This document shows, piece after piece, positions 7,913 to 16,400 of a stretch of DNA of 64,000 nucleotides. A program made the translations under genes and the position numbers. This stretch comes from Intestinimonas sp. (GTDB lineage Bacteria; Bacillota; Clostridia; Oscillospirales; Oscillospiraceae), in NCBI GenBank assembly GCA_022653075.1, contig JALCSB010000003.1, positions 101,230 through 165,229 on the forward strand, given 5' to 3'. Position 1 is the first letter of the stretch; each line of letters opens with the position of its first letter. The notes below the pieces were generated by a model that worked only from the letters and a program-made list of their open reading frames with translations, searched no databases and was not told the DNA's origin.

Positions 7913-10162
7913 TCAGCCGTTTCCCACCGTCACCGTAATGTCCCCCATGAGGTCGGTACGGTAGATTTCGGCACCGTATGCCGCGGCCCGCCGCAGCATT
8001 TTTGCCGAAGGATGGCCGTATGTATTATATCCAACAGAAATAAGCACCTGCTCCGGCCGGGTTACTGCCAGCAGTTCTTCCGATGTGGAAGAATCGGAAC
8101 CGTGATGCCCCGCCACCAGCACCTCCAGATCAGGAAGATTTCCGTATTTTATAAGCCGCTGTTCCACCGTCCCGTCCATGTCGCCGGTCAGCAACATATC
8201 CCACTGCCCCACCGAGCAGAGAACCGACAGTCCTTCTTCATTCGTCTCTCCCGCACCCAAGGGCGCATACAGCCGGAGCAAACCAGGGCCGAACGGAAGC
8301 GTCCGGTCATCCTGAACGCTTACAACCTGCGTACTATGCTCCGCCGCCAGAGCCAGGATCTCCGACTGGAGCGGCGTACCGTCATCGCCCTGGGGTACAG
8401 CCAGCACCGAGATGGGTATTCGCTGAAAAAGCTCGGGCACGCCTCCGGCGTGGTCGGTGTGAAAATGGGTGAGGATCAACAGGTCCAGCGTTTGGATGCC
8501 ACGATCCGCCAGCCAGTCGGCGGCACGGTCCCCGGCGTTATCAAGGCTGCTGCCGCCGCAGTCCACCAGCGCGGTCCGGCTACCCACCCGCAGCAGGACA
8601 CACTGCCCCTGCCCCACATCCAGCATCGCCGCGGTAGCCAGACCCATGGTATCGGTTATCCGGGTGAGGAGCAGAGCCGCGCATAGGGTGACCACGGCGC
8701 AGCACACCGGAACCACAGGCCGCTTCGGCCCGCGTGTAGTGAAGAACAGCAATATCAGCCCGTAGGCCAGCAACAGCCACGCCCCGTAATACCCTCGGGG
8801 CGTTAAGGCGGCAAAGGGCAGGCGGGCAAGCCATGGGATAACCGCAGTCAGATACCGCGCGGCTGGGACTGCCGCCGCAGACAGAAGGGTTCCGGCCGGA
8901 GGATATACCGCCCCGGCCATAGCTGCGGAGAGCCCCAGCATAAAGGTCAGCGCAACGGCGGCCAGCGTAAACAGTCCTGAAAGCGGCGCCACCAGCGACA
9001 CCGTGTCAAAATACCACGCGGCCAGGGGTGTGGTAAATGCCACGGCGCCGAGCGTGGTAGCCAGGGAAGCGAGCAGCAGACGGAGTATCCCACCGCGCAC
9101 ACGCGCATACCGGCCGGTATCCTTCCGGTGGAGCAACGCGGCCTGCATACCGTCGAAAAGCCGACCGGAAAACATCAGAATGCCCGCTACCGCGGCAAAG
9201 GAGAGCTGGAGACTTATGCTGGCCGCCGCACGGGGATTCTGCGCAAGGAGCAGGAAAAGGGCCAGAGACAGACTGGTAGCCGGGTCGGTCTCCCGGCCGA
9301 AAAGGGGTGCTAGCAGTACCAGCGTCTCCATAACCGCCGCCCGGATTACCGATGGGGTACAGCCCGCTGCCAGGGTAAACAGCCAAACCAGCGGCAGGGT
9401 GGCGGCGGCGGCGTGCCACCGGTTTCGGCCCAGCAGCAAATTCAGCGCCATGGCCAGAAACGCCACATGCATTCCGGACACCGCCACCACATGAGAAAGG
9501 CCCGCCCGCTGCAGGTCATTTTGCGTTCCGTCGGTCAAGGCACTCCGCTGGCCGGTCACAATCGCCTTGACCAGCGGCGCATCCCGGGGTGAAAACACAG
9601 CCTCCAGCCTTGTCTGAAGCCAGCGGGACATCCATGCCGGCCAGCAGAACATCGGGATATTCCGAGCCGGAGTGCGTGTGATGCTCCCCTGGGCGTAGGC
9701 CACCAGTCGGACTCCTTCCGCCTGGCGGTAATAAGCCCGTTTTCCCCGGCTTTCGTCGGCGGACACACACCGGGCCGTGGCGGTGACGCGGTCACCCGGC
9801 GCGAAGGCCAGTCCCTCTTTCCCGGTGTAGAGCTGCATACCGAACGGCCGGGCGGTCAGCCCTTCCGCGCGCGCGGTCAGGCGCGCGCCCCACGCAGTCG
9901 TCCCCGGCCAGTCCTCTACAGTGGCGGTGAACATAACGGTCTGCCCTTCCAATCCCCGGGCCGGCGCACAGAACAGCGCGTCATACCCGTAAAACCACAG
10001 CGCACCCGCCGCCAGCCCACATAGAACCAGTGCGGTGCGAAGAAAGCGGTCCCCCCTTTTCAGCAATGGGAGCAGGCCGAAGGGCAACAGAGCAGGTAGC
10101 CCGTAGCACAGTGCAAAAATCGCGAAGGCAAAGGGGAGGGCAAAGGCGGCCAGTTTACGCAT
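7913..10162 (-). CDS. comEC: ComEC/Rec2 DNA-internalisation channel protein
   Basis: A 749-residue polytopic membrane protein. It has N-terminal helices (1-60), a DUF4131/OB-like domain, the Competence membrane domain (about 195-480, with HVVAVSGMHVAFLA) and a C-terminal metallo-beta-lactamase domain with HFHTDH at 566-571. In competent bacteria ComEC carries single-stranded DNA through the membrane. No comEA or comF lies in the window, so competence itself is not shown. Its start lies four bases from the P1 peptidase stop with a weak ribosome site, suggesting coupling. Confidence 0.93.
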   Translation of the reverse strand: MRKLAAFALPFAFAIFALCYGLPALLPFGLLPLLKRGDRFLRTALVLCGLAAGALWFYGYDALFCAPARGLEGQTVMFTATVEDWPGTTAWGARLTARAEGLTARPFGMQLYTGKEGLAFAPGDRVTATARCVSADESRGKRAYYRQAEGVRLVAYAQGSITRTPARNIPMFCWPAWMSRWLQTRLEAVFSPRDAPLVKAIVTGQRSALTDGTQNDLQRAGLSHVVAVSGMHVAFLAMALNLLLGRNRWHAAAATLPLVWLFTLAAGCTPSVIRAAVMETLVLLAPLFGRETDPATSLSLALFLLLAQNPRAAASISLQLSFAAVAGILMFSGRLFDGMQAALLHRKDTGRYARVRGGILRLLLASLATTLGAVAFTTPLAAWYFDTVSLVAPLSGLFTLAAVALTFMLGLSAAMAGAVYPPAGTLLSAAAVPAARYLTAVIPWLARLPFAALTPRGYYGAWLLLAYGLILLFFTTRGPKRPVVPVCCAVVTLCAALLLTRITDTMGLATAAMLDVGQGQCVLLRVGSRTALVDCGGSSLDNAGDRAADWLADRGIQTLDLLILTHFHTDHAGGVPELFQRIPISVLAVPQGDDGTPLQSEILALAAEHSTQVVSVQDDRTLPFGPGLLRLYAPLGAGETNEEGLSVLCSVGQWDMLLTGDMDGTVEQRLIKYGNLPDLEVLVAGHHGSDSSTSEELLAVTRPEQVLISVGYNTYGHPSAKMLRRAAAYGAEIYRTDLMGDITVTVGNG

Positions 10163-10165
10163 GGC

Positions 10166-11209
10166 TTACGTGCCCGGCTTCCAGAGGTCGGTCAGGGCGG
10201 TTACGGTATGCCCCCGGTATCCCGTCACAGTATGGGCCGTCAGAAGCGAGTTGAGCACGGCCTCCTCCGCGCACTCCGCCGCCGCCCGGAACGGAACGTC
10301 CATCTTTTCCTCGTGGAAGGCCAACGTGGTCCGTACAGCGGCCTCGTTTTCCACTAAAAAGGGGTTGGCGGTGGAAAACGCCAGGAAAATTTCCCCGCTG
10401 CCGTGGCCCAGGTACGAGCCCAGTCGGGCCAGCCCCACCGAAATCCTCCGGGCCACCCGGCCAAGCTGTCGGGCATCCAGCGGCAGGTCGGTGGCCAGCA
10501 CCGCCAAAATGGACCCCTGGTCCGTCTTGCTGGTCTCCACCTTTCGGGACAGTTCCGCACCCACCTTGACCCCGTCAATGGTCAAATCGGACAATACACC
10601 GTGATTCGACTGTACCAGCAGGCCCAGCGTATAGGTCGCGCCGTCAAACTCCATGATACGGGAGGCCGAACCGATACCGCCCTTCAGCCCGTGACAAACG
10701 GTCCCTTTACCTGCGCCCACGTCGCCCTCGGCAAAGTCCAACGCGGCTGCGGCCAGCGCGGCGAATACCTGTTCCCGTCCCACGGCCCGCTCGGTAATGC
10801 GGTTGAGTATGGCGTCGTTGCACTCCCCCACCACGGGGTTTACCGAGCGCAGCTCCACGCCCTCCACCTGACAGCGCTCCACCATATACTCCACCAGGGC
10901 ATCCTGGACCAAGCCCACGTTCAGGGTATTGGTCAGCGCGATGGGGGTCTCCAGCGTACCAAGCTCTCGGAGCTGCAGAAGACCGGTGGTTTTTCCAAAT
11001 CCATTCATGCAGCACGCCGCTGCCGGCAGTTTGTGTGTAAAAGGATTTTCCGGCTGCGGGATCACCACCGTCACCCCTGTTTTGTGGTCGGCAGTATCCA
11101 CCGTACCGTGGCCCACGGTCACACCTGGCACATCGGTAATCTTGTTGCGCGGGCCTTTTCGCATACCACCCACCAAAAGGCCATAGTCCTCCGCGCGCAT
11201 TTGTACCAT
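10166..11209 (-). CDS. P1-family (DmpA/BapA-like) autoprocessing aminopeptidase
   Basis: A roughly 347-residue N-terminal-nucleophile hydrolase of the DmpA/BapA family, which cleaves itself into two chains and releases N-terminal residues from peptides. The entry motif ITDVPGVTVGH, the KGGIGSASR segment and the QGSILAVLATDLPL block are visible. The Gly-Ser in the last block is the expected self-cleavage site and nucleophile. The frame is open 66 codons further upstream. I start at ATG 11209, although ATG 11200 is also possible with the AGGGG upstream. It is the first gene of the operon running to recG. Confidence 0.83.
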   Translation of the reverse strand: MVQMRAEDYGLLVGGMRKGPRNKITDVPGVTVGHGTVDTADHKTGVTVVIPQPENPFTHKLPAAACCMNGFGKTTGLLQLRELGTLETPIALTNTLNVGLVQDALVEYMVERCQVEGVELRSVNPVVGECNDAILNRITERAVGREQVFAALAAAALDFAEGDVGAGKGTVCHGLKGGIGSASRIMEFDGATYTLGLLVQSNHGVLSDLTIDGVKVGAELSRKVETSKTDQGSILAVLATDLPLDARQLGRVARRISVGLARLGSYLGHGSGEIFLAFSTANPFLVENEAAVRTTLAFHEEKMDVPFRAAAECAEEAVLNSLLTAHTVTGYRGHTVTALTDLWKPGT

Positions 11210-11249
11210 GTTCCCCTGCGCCCCCATTTCTACTAGTAGAATAAATTTT

Positions 11250-11278
11250 ATTGTATCAGCTATCCGGCGGAAAGACAA
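11250..11278 (-). promoter_or_regulatory. Promoter of the P1 peptidase-comEC-holA-recG operon
   Basis: TTGTCT (-35, 11273-11278), a 17-bp spacer and TACAAT (-10, 11250-11255) on the minus strand, about 40 bp before the chosen start. Confidence 0.68.
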
Positions 11279-11405
11279 GCATGTCACATTTAGCTGAAAA
11301 ATTTCTGTCATCTTTTTTTTATCCATGCATATACTGACATACAGAGCGCATGATTTCGTGCTGCACAGGCTTTGCCTGTTTTCGAAGAGAAAGGAGGCTG
11401 AAGTC

Positions 11406-11519
11406 ATGTCAGAGCCAAAACAGGAACAGAGGACCTCCCAAATTGAGGGAATGCCTCAGGGTGACGTGGATGATCTGATCTTTGAGCCGGGCACGGAGCT
11501 GGTCGCGAGTGAGCGTTGA
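11406..11519 (+). CDS. Small acidic protein of 37 residues, unknown function
   Basis: An ATG at 11406 follows a strong Shine-Dalgarno site (AAAGGAGG, 8-nt spacing) and opens a 37-codon frame ending in TGA at 11517. The peptide is acidic and hydrophilic, with DVDDLIFEPGTE near the C-terminus and no membrane segment or cysteine. I do not recognise a family. It precedes prfB but appears separated from it by a weak terminator and a strong promoter, so it is probably its own unit. A possible -10 TATACT lies at 11330. Confidence 0.55.
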   Translation: MSEPKQEQRTSQIEGMPQGDVDDLIFEPGTELVASER

Positions 11520-11520
11520 T

Positions 11521-11547
11521 CCCGGCCAGTCCCTGGGCCATTTTTTT
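11521..11547 (+). terminator. Weak intrinsic terminator after the 37-residue ORF
   Basis: A short GC-rich hairpin (CCCGG with CTGGG, or GGCC with GGCC) is followed by a run of seven T. The stem is short, so efficiency is doubtful. Confidence 0.4.
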
Positions 11548-11558
11548 GTTCGTTTTTC

Positions 11559-11587
11559 TTTACATCAGGATCGAATTCAGATATAAT
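11559..11587 (+). promoter_or_regulatory. Strong sigma-A promoter of prfB
   Basis: TTTACA (11559-11564), a 17-bp spacer and a perfect TATAAT (11582-11587), about 40 bp before the prfB start. Confidence 0.85.
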
Positions 11588-11627
11588 AAAAAATGTATGC
11601 CATTATGACCAAAAACAGGAAGTGAGC

Positions 11628-12758
11628 GTGCAAAAGATGCTGCAATTCGATGAATATAAAGTAAAGCTGAACAACCTGAGGCCGTCGCTGGACGACCTGG
11701 CTCAGGCGCTGGACCTTGAAAACGCCAGACAGGAGCTTGATATGCTGGATTCGGAGAGCGCTGCGGACGGGTTCTGGGATAACCTGACCAAGGCACAGAA
11801 GGTCCAGCAGCGGATCAAGCACCTGCGCGCAAAGGTGGAGGGTCAGGCAAAGCGGGAAGGTCAGTGGTCCGATCTTATTACCCTGTGCGAAATGGGCAAC
11901 GAAGAGGAGGACGAGTCCCTTGTCCCGGAATTGGAGGAAGGCTATTCCAGGCTGGAAGCCGAAATGGAGCAGGCTCGGCTATCCACCCTGCTGACCGGCG
12001 AATACGACGAATCCAACGCCATCATCACCCTGCACGCGGGTGCCGGCGGCACGGAAGCCCAGGATTGGGCCCAGATGCTGTTCCGCATGTATACGCGTTG
12101 GGCGGAACGTCACGGCTTTCAGTACCAGGTGGTGGACTACCTGGATGGCGACGAAGCCGGCATTAAAAGTGCCACGGTAATGATTCAGGGTGAAAATGCC
12201 TACGGCTACCTGCGAAGCGAGCACGGCGTCCACCGTCTGGTGCGCGTATCCCCCTTCGATGCCAATGCCCGGCGGCAGACCTCATTCGCCGCCGTGGAGG
12301 TCATGCCGGAGATTCCCGACGATGTGGAGGTGGAAATCCGCCCCGAGGACATTGAAATGCAGGTGTACCGGTCTTCCGGCGCCGGCGGGCAGCACATCAA
12401 CAAAACCTCCTCGGCCGTTCGGTTAATCCATCATCCCACAGGCATCGTGGTCTCCTGCCAAACTGAACGCAGCCAGTTCCAGAACAAAGACACCTGTATG
12501 AAAATGCTGCGCTCCAAGCTGGTGGAGCTGCAAATGCAGGCCCATGCGGAAAAGATCTCGGATATCAAGGGAGTACAGCTCAAGATCGAATGGGGCAGTC
12601 AGATCCGCTCTTATGTCTTTATGCCCTATCAGCTGGTAAAGGACAACCGCACCGCGTATGAAACCAGCAATATAAACGCGGTGATGGATGGCGACCTGGA
12701 TGAGTTCATTAACGCCTACCTGACCGCGGAGGCCACCGGGAACTGGGCTTCCAAGTAA
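11628..12758 (+). CDS. prfB: Peptide chain release factor 2
   Basis: Releases finished peptides at UGA and UAA codons. The SPF tripeptide that reads the stop codon is in RVSPFDANARRQ, and the catalytic GGQ is in SGAGGQHINKTS. The start is taken as GTG 11628, seven bases after AGGA; GTG 11622 is too close to that site. The whole protein is in one frame, and the CTTTGA slip site used for autoregulated frameshifting in many bacteria is absent. At the equivalent place the sequence reads ALDLENA. A palindrome and a strong terminator follow. Confidence 0.95.
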   Translation: MQKMLQFDEYKVKLNNLRPSLDDLAQALDLENARQELDMLDSESAADGFWDNLTKAQKVQQRIKHLRAKVEGQAKREGQWSDLITLCEMGNEEEDESLVPELEEGYSRLEAEMEQARLSTLLTGEYDESNAIITLHAGAGGTEAQDWAQMLFRMYTRWAERHGFQYQVVDYLDGDEAGIKSATVMIQGENAYGYLRSEHGVHRLVRVSPFDANARRQTSFAAVEVMPEIPDDVEVEIRPEDIEMQVYRSSGAGGQHINKTSSAVRLIHHPTGIVVSCQTERSQFQNKDTCMKMLRSKLVELQMQAHAEKISDIKGVQLKIEWGSQIRSYVFMPYQLVKDNRTAYETSNINAVMDGDLDEFINAYLTAEATGNWASK

Positions 12759-12767
12759 TCTCGAATG

Positions 12768-12783
12768 ACATAGTATACTATGT
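12768..12783. repeat. Perfect 16-bp palindrome after prfB
   Basis: ACATAGTATACTATGT is perfectly self-complementary and lies 10 bp after the prfB stop. It has no loop, so it looks more like a protein-binding site than a terminator. Confidence 0.5.
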
Positions 12784-12850
12784 TAAGTCCCATATATTTT
12801 AGACGAAAGAAAATTAAGGGTGTTTCCCCATGGGAAAGTACTCTGTTTAA

Positions 12851-12890
12851 AAGCTGAGGGAAGGATAAAAATCCTTCCCTCAGCTTTTTT
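12851..12890 (+). terminator. Intrinsic terminator of prfB
   Basis: AAGCTGAGGGAAGGAT pairs perfectly across a short A-rich loop and ends in TTTTTT. It is the clear transcription end for prfB. Confidence 0.9.
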
Positions 12891-12953
12891 CGTATCGGAC
12901 CCGGCTTTCCTGGGCAAGCTCGGGACCTGCCCCCTGCACGGCGAAAAAGTACA

Positions 12954-12978
12954 AATCAAATTGCTTGACAATTTGATT
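12954..12978 (+). promoter_or_regulatory. Probable BlaI-type operator
   Basis: Perfect inverted repeat AATCAAATTG-N5-CAATTTGATT. The N5 and right arm overlap the -35 hexamer of the promoter for the following repressor gene, the classical position for autorepression. Confidence 0.7.
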
Positions 12979-12993
12979 CGTCGTATGTAGAAT
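12965..12993 (+). promoter_or_regulatory. Promoter of the blaI/blaR1-like operon
   Basis: Consensus TTGACA (12965-12970), a 17-bp spacer and TAGAAT (12988-12993). The -35 lies in the inverted repeat at 12954-12978. Confidence 0.85.
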
Positions 12994-13036
12994 ATAGATG
13001 CAGGGCCATTCTTCATTTGTAGAAAGAAGTGGGATT

Positions 13037-13423
13037 ATGGATCGAAAAATTAAGCGGCTGCCCGATTCGGAGCTTGAGATCATGATGATCATATGGGCGG
13101 CGGGGGGGCCGGTTACCTCCGCGTTCGTCAGCGAAAAGCTGAAGGATAAAAAGAACTGGAAGATTACCTCCGTCCTGACGTTTCTCGCGCGGCTTGTGGA
13201 AAAAGGATTTATTACCAGCAGACGTGAAGGGAAAATCAATCTTTACTCACCGGTTATCCGGGAGGAGGACTACCTTAAAAGTGAAAGCAAGTCCTTTTTG
13301 GAAAAGTTGTACGGCAATTCCCTGACCACCTTTGTGGCGTCGCTTTATAAAAGCAATACGATTCGTGACGAAGATCTGGCGGAATTGCGGCGGTTTATCG
13401 ACGAAGCCTCAAAGGAGGATTAG
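13037..13423 (+). CDS. BlaI/MecI/CopY-family transcriptional repressor
   Basis: A 128-residue winged-helix repressor. LPDSELEIMMIIWAAG at the N-terminus and the recognition-helix region (WKITSVLTFLARLVEKGFI) are standard BlaI features. Family members bind DNA as dimers and are inactivated by proteolysis when their membrane partner senses a signal. The ATG at 13037 is preferred over an upstream ATG at 12998 because BlaI homology begins there. The next gene, three bases downstream, encodes the expected M56 partner. Its target is probably the inverted repeat over its own -35. CopY-type metal ligands are not seen. Confidence 0.9.
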   Translation: MDRKIKRLPDSELEIMMIIWAAGGPVTSAFVSEKLKDKKNWKITSVLTFLARLVEKGFITSRREGKINLYSPVIREEDYLKSESKSFLEKLYGNSLTTFVASLYKSNTIRDEDLAELRRFIDEASKED

Positions 13424-13426
13424 CCC

Positions 13427-16400
13427 ATGGTCCAGACTCTGTTTCAAACTGCCGTGAAAGTATCGCTGACCACCTCCGCCGTCATCGCGGTGCTGCTGCT
13501 GCTTCTGCCCCTCATTCATAAAACCTATACCGCAAAATGGCGATACTTTGTGTGGCTTATCCTCGCGGTTCGTCTGCTGATCCCGTTTAGTCCCTCGCCG
13601 GCGCAGACGCCTATAGAGATTACGCCTGCCGCCCAGCATATTGAATTTAAGGTCCCGGTCCAAAAAAGCAAAGCCCTTTCTCCCCAGGTCACCCGCAAGG
13701 TAGGTCAGCAGATGGAGGAGCCCTCCACGGCGCCCGCAGCAGCTTCAGCATCGCGGACCGTTACACTGCAGGAAATTTTATACCTAACGTGGCTCTCTGG
13801 AATCGTTCTTTTCCTGTGCTATCATTTAATCGGTTATTTTGTCTTTAAAAAATCTGTCCTTCGTTTTTCAAGGCCCATCCGGCAGGGACATATCGCGGAG
13901 CTTTGGGAGGAAGTAAGAGGGGAGATGGCCATCCGCCGCGGCATTGAGCTATGCGTCTGTAAAAAAGTGCAAAGTCCGATGATAACCGGATTTTTCAGGC
14001 CGCTTCTGCTTCTGCCGGACTCCGATTACCATGATGCGGAGTTGCGCATCATCCTGAAGCACGAACTGATCCATTACAGGCGGAGGGACATCTGGTATAA
14101 GCTGCTGCTGGTTTGCGCCAACGCGGCACACTGGTTTAATCCCATCATCTATTTGATGCGGGCAGTATCCAATCGGGATATTGAAATGGCCTGTGACTCC
14201 GAGCTGATTAAGGATTCGGACCCCACCTTCAAAAAACAATATAGTGAGATCATCCTATCGGCTATTCACAGGGGGAATCAGTGCAAAACAGCATTTTCCA
14301 CTTATTTTTACGGAGGTGAGCATACCATGAAAGAGCGGTTTTTGAACATTCTCGATGGGACTAAAAAGCGCAGGGGCATCGCCGCCCTGTGTGTAATCAT
14401 GCTCGTGACAGGCGCTGCGGGGGCATCCGTCGCTTACGGTGCTGATAACAGCAGAGAAGAAACCGCAATCGACAATGTTGCTCTTCTCAGCGCGGGTAAC
14501 TCGTATAGCCTGAGCGGCGGAGTATTCGTCCTCTCTTACGGAGCAGGGACGTCCGCCGTGGTGCCGCTTGCGCCGGATACCGACGATCCATCGGCCTATT
14601 TTGCCGACAAGGCCGTCTATCAGTCGGATTCGGTAACGGCAATTGCATATGGCGACAGCTCAACCCCCGCCTCACCCGTTGCCGTACTCATCAGCAAAGA
14701 TGAGGGGCAGACCTGGAACCGGTACACCGTGTCGGATACCAAAGCGGAAGATTACGGACAAAAGTACCTTGGATTTACCACCCCAAATGACGGATGGCTG
14801 CTTCTGGCCGGGGACGCTGCCATGGGGCATCAAGAGGACCGGATCTTTCAGACGGCGGACGGTGGAAAAACCTGGTGCGAACTAGACAATTTAAACGATA
14901 TACCCGACGATGTGGTGACCGGGGCCGGGTTTACTAATCAGAATACTGGCTTTGTCTCCTTTCGGTCCGGCTCAGATGTCAGTCCTGTGGTGTACCGTAC
15001 GGAAGACGGGGGTAAGACATGGACCCCATGCGCGCTTGACATTCCGGAATCGTTTAAAAGCATCACAACCTATGCCACCGCGCAGTCCCCCGTTTTTAAC
15101 GGTGCAAAGGGCGTCCTTCCGGTTACGCTCCGAAATAACGGATTTGACTCGAGCAGCGATCCCGTAGACGTAACGGTGTGGTATGAAACCTCAGATTCCG
15201 GAAAAACATGGACCCTGAACGAAAAATATAATCTCGCCCTTATCTGGGCGGATGCTTGGAAAACACGGGACGGCAGGGCACGTTATGAGGTCATGAGTCG
15301 GAACCTGCAGGCCGATTTCCGCGCACAGCAGGAAGCGCAGGGAAATTATGTTATCCGCTGGTCCAGTCCCTGGGTGACAAAGTATACGGCAACTCTGGAT
15401 GGGGACCAGGCCATTCTCACCTATTGGTACACGGATTCCACCGCCAGCACCTACAAAGGTGTGGAACGGCTCTCGTTTGGAACGGAAAACGGGCGGACGG
15501 TTGTGACGGGCTGTCGGACGGAAGCCGATATGGAAGAATACGTAGATACATCCGGCTGGCAATCCGTGGATACCGGACTTTATACTCTTTCCATTCCCGG
15601 TGCCTGGAACGCACAGATCTCCACAGATGAAACCGTCGTCTTCATCCGTGCGGCAAACGGCGAGCAGTTGGGGACTCTTTCCATTCTGGCCTATGATTCA
15701 TCGGCCCCACTGTCTCAGTTTGAGGGAAACCACGCGGAGACATTAAGTACAAAGGTACTTGAAGGCTGTCCCTATCCGGCCACAAAGGTAATCATCCGCC
15801 GTACCCAGCCCGCGGCGGCAATGGATGATTCCTATGTGGATGAGCTGCACATCTATCTGATTCCCAAAAGCAGCCGGTATGCCTATGACCTGTGCTTTGA
15901 TTCCAGTCTGGTCCATCAAAAAGCGGAGGAAATCGCCCGAAGCCTCGTCATCCGCGAGGACCGTGTGGCGCTGAACGAGCAGATTCTAAGCATTGGGTAC
16001 CAGTGGGCCGAGGCGGTGCGAAACCGCGACGGCAAGGCGCAGTATGATCTCATGAGTTCGGCGCTTCAAAAAAAAGTATATGAGGATGAGCAGGAGCGCC
16101 ACTGGGTAACGGGGCAGTCCAGCCCGTGGGTGGACAGTTATTCGGTAAAGCCCGGCGACCATACCGCCGTGGTCACCTACACCTACATGACATCGGAAGG
16201 CTTTGCGGGCTTCTATGAACAGACGCTTACCTTTGCTCAGACAAACGGCGGGTTTGTCATTTCAGACTTCACGGAACCGGAACAGCCGGGTGGGCGGAAT
16301 AATGGCGTTGTCATCCGTTATCTGGAAGATCAGAAAACATATCTTTCAGCGAATCGATTAGAAAATGGGATGTTTTTCGATATGACGCTTTCTATTGACG

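Noticed and set aside
11622..11720. Programmed frameshift in prfB
   Set aside because: There is no in-frame TGA or CTTTGAC slip site; the frame is continuous.
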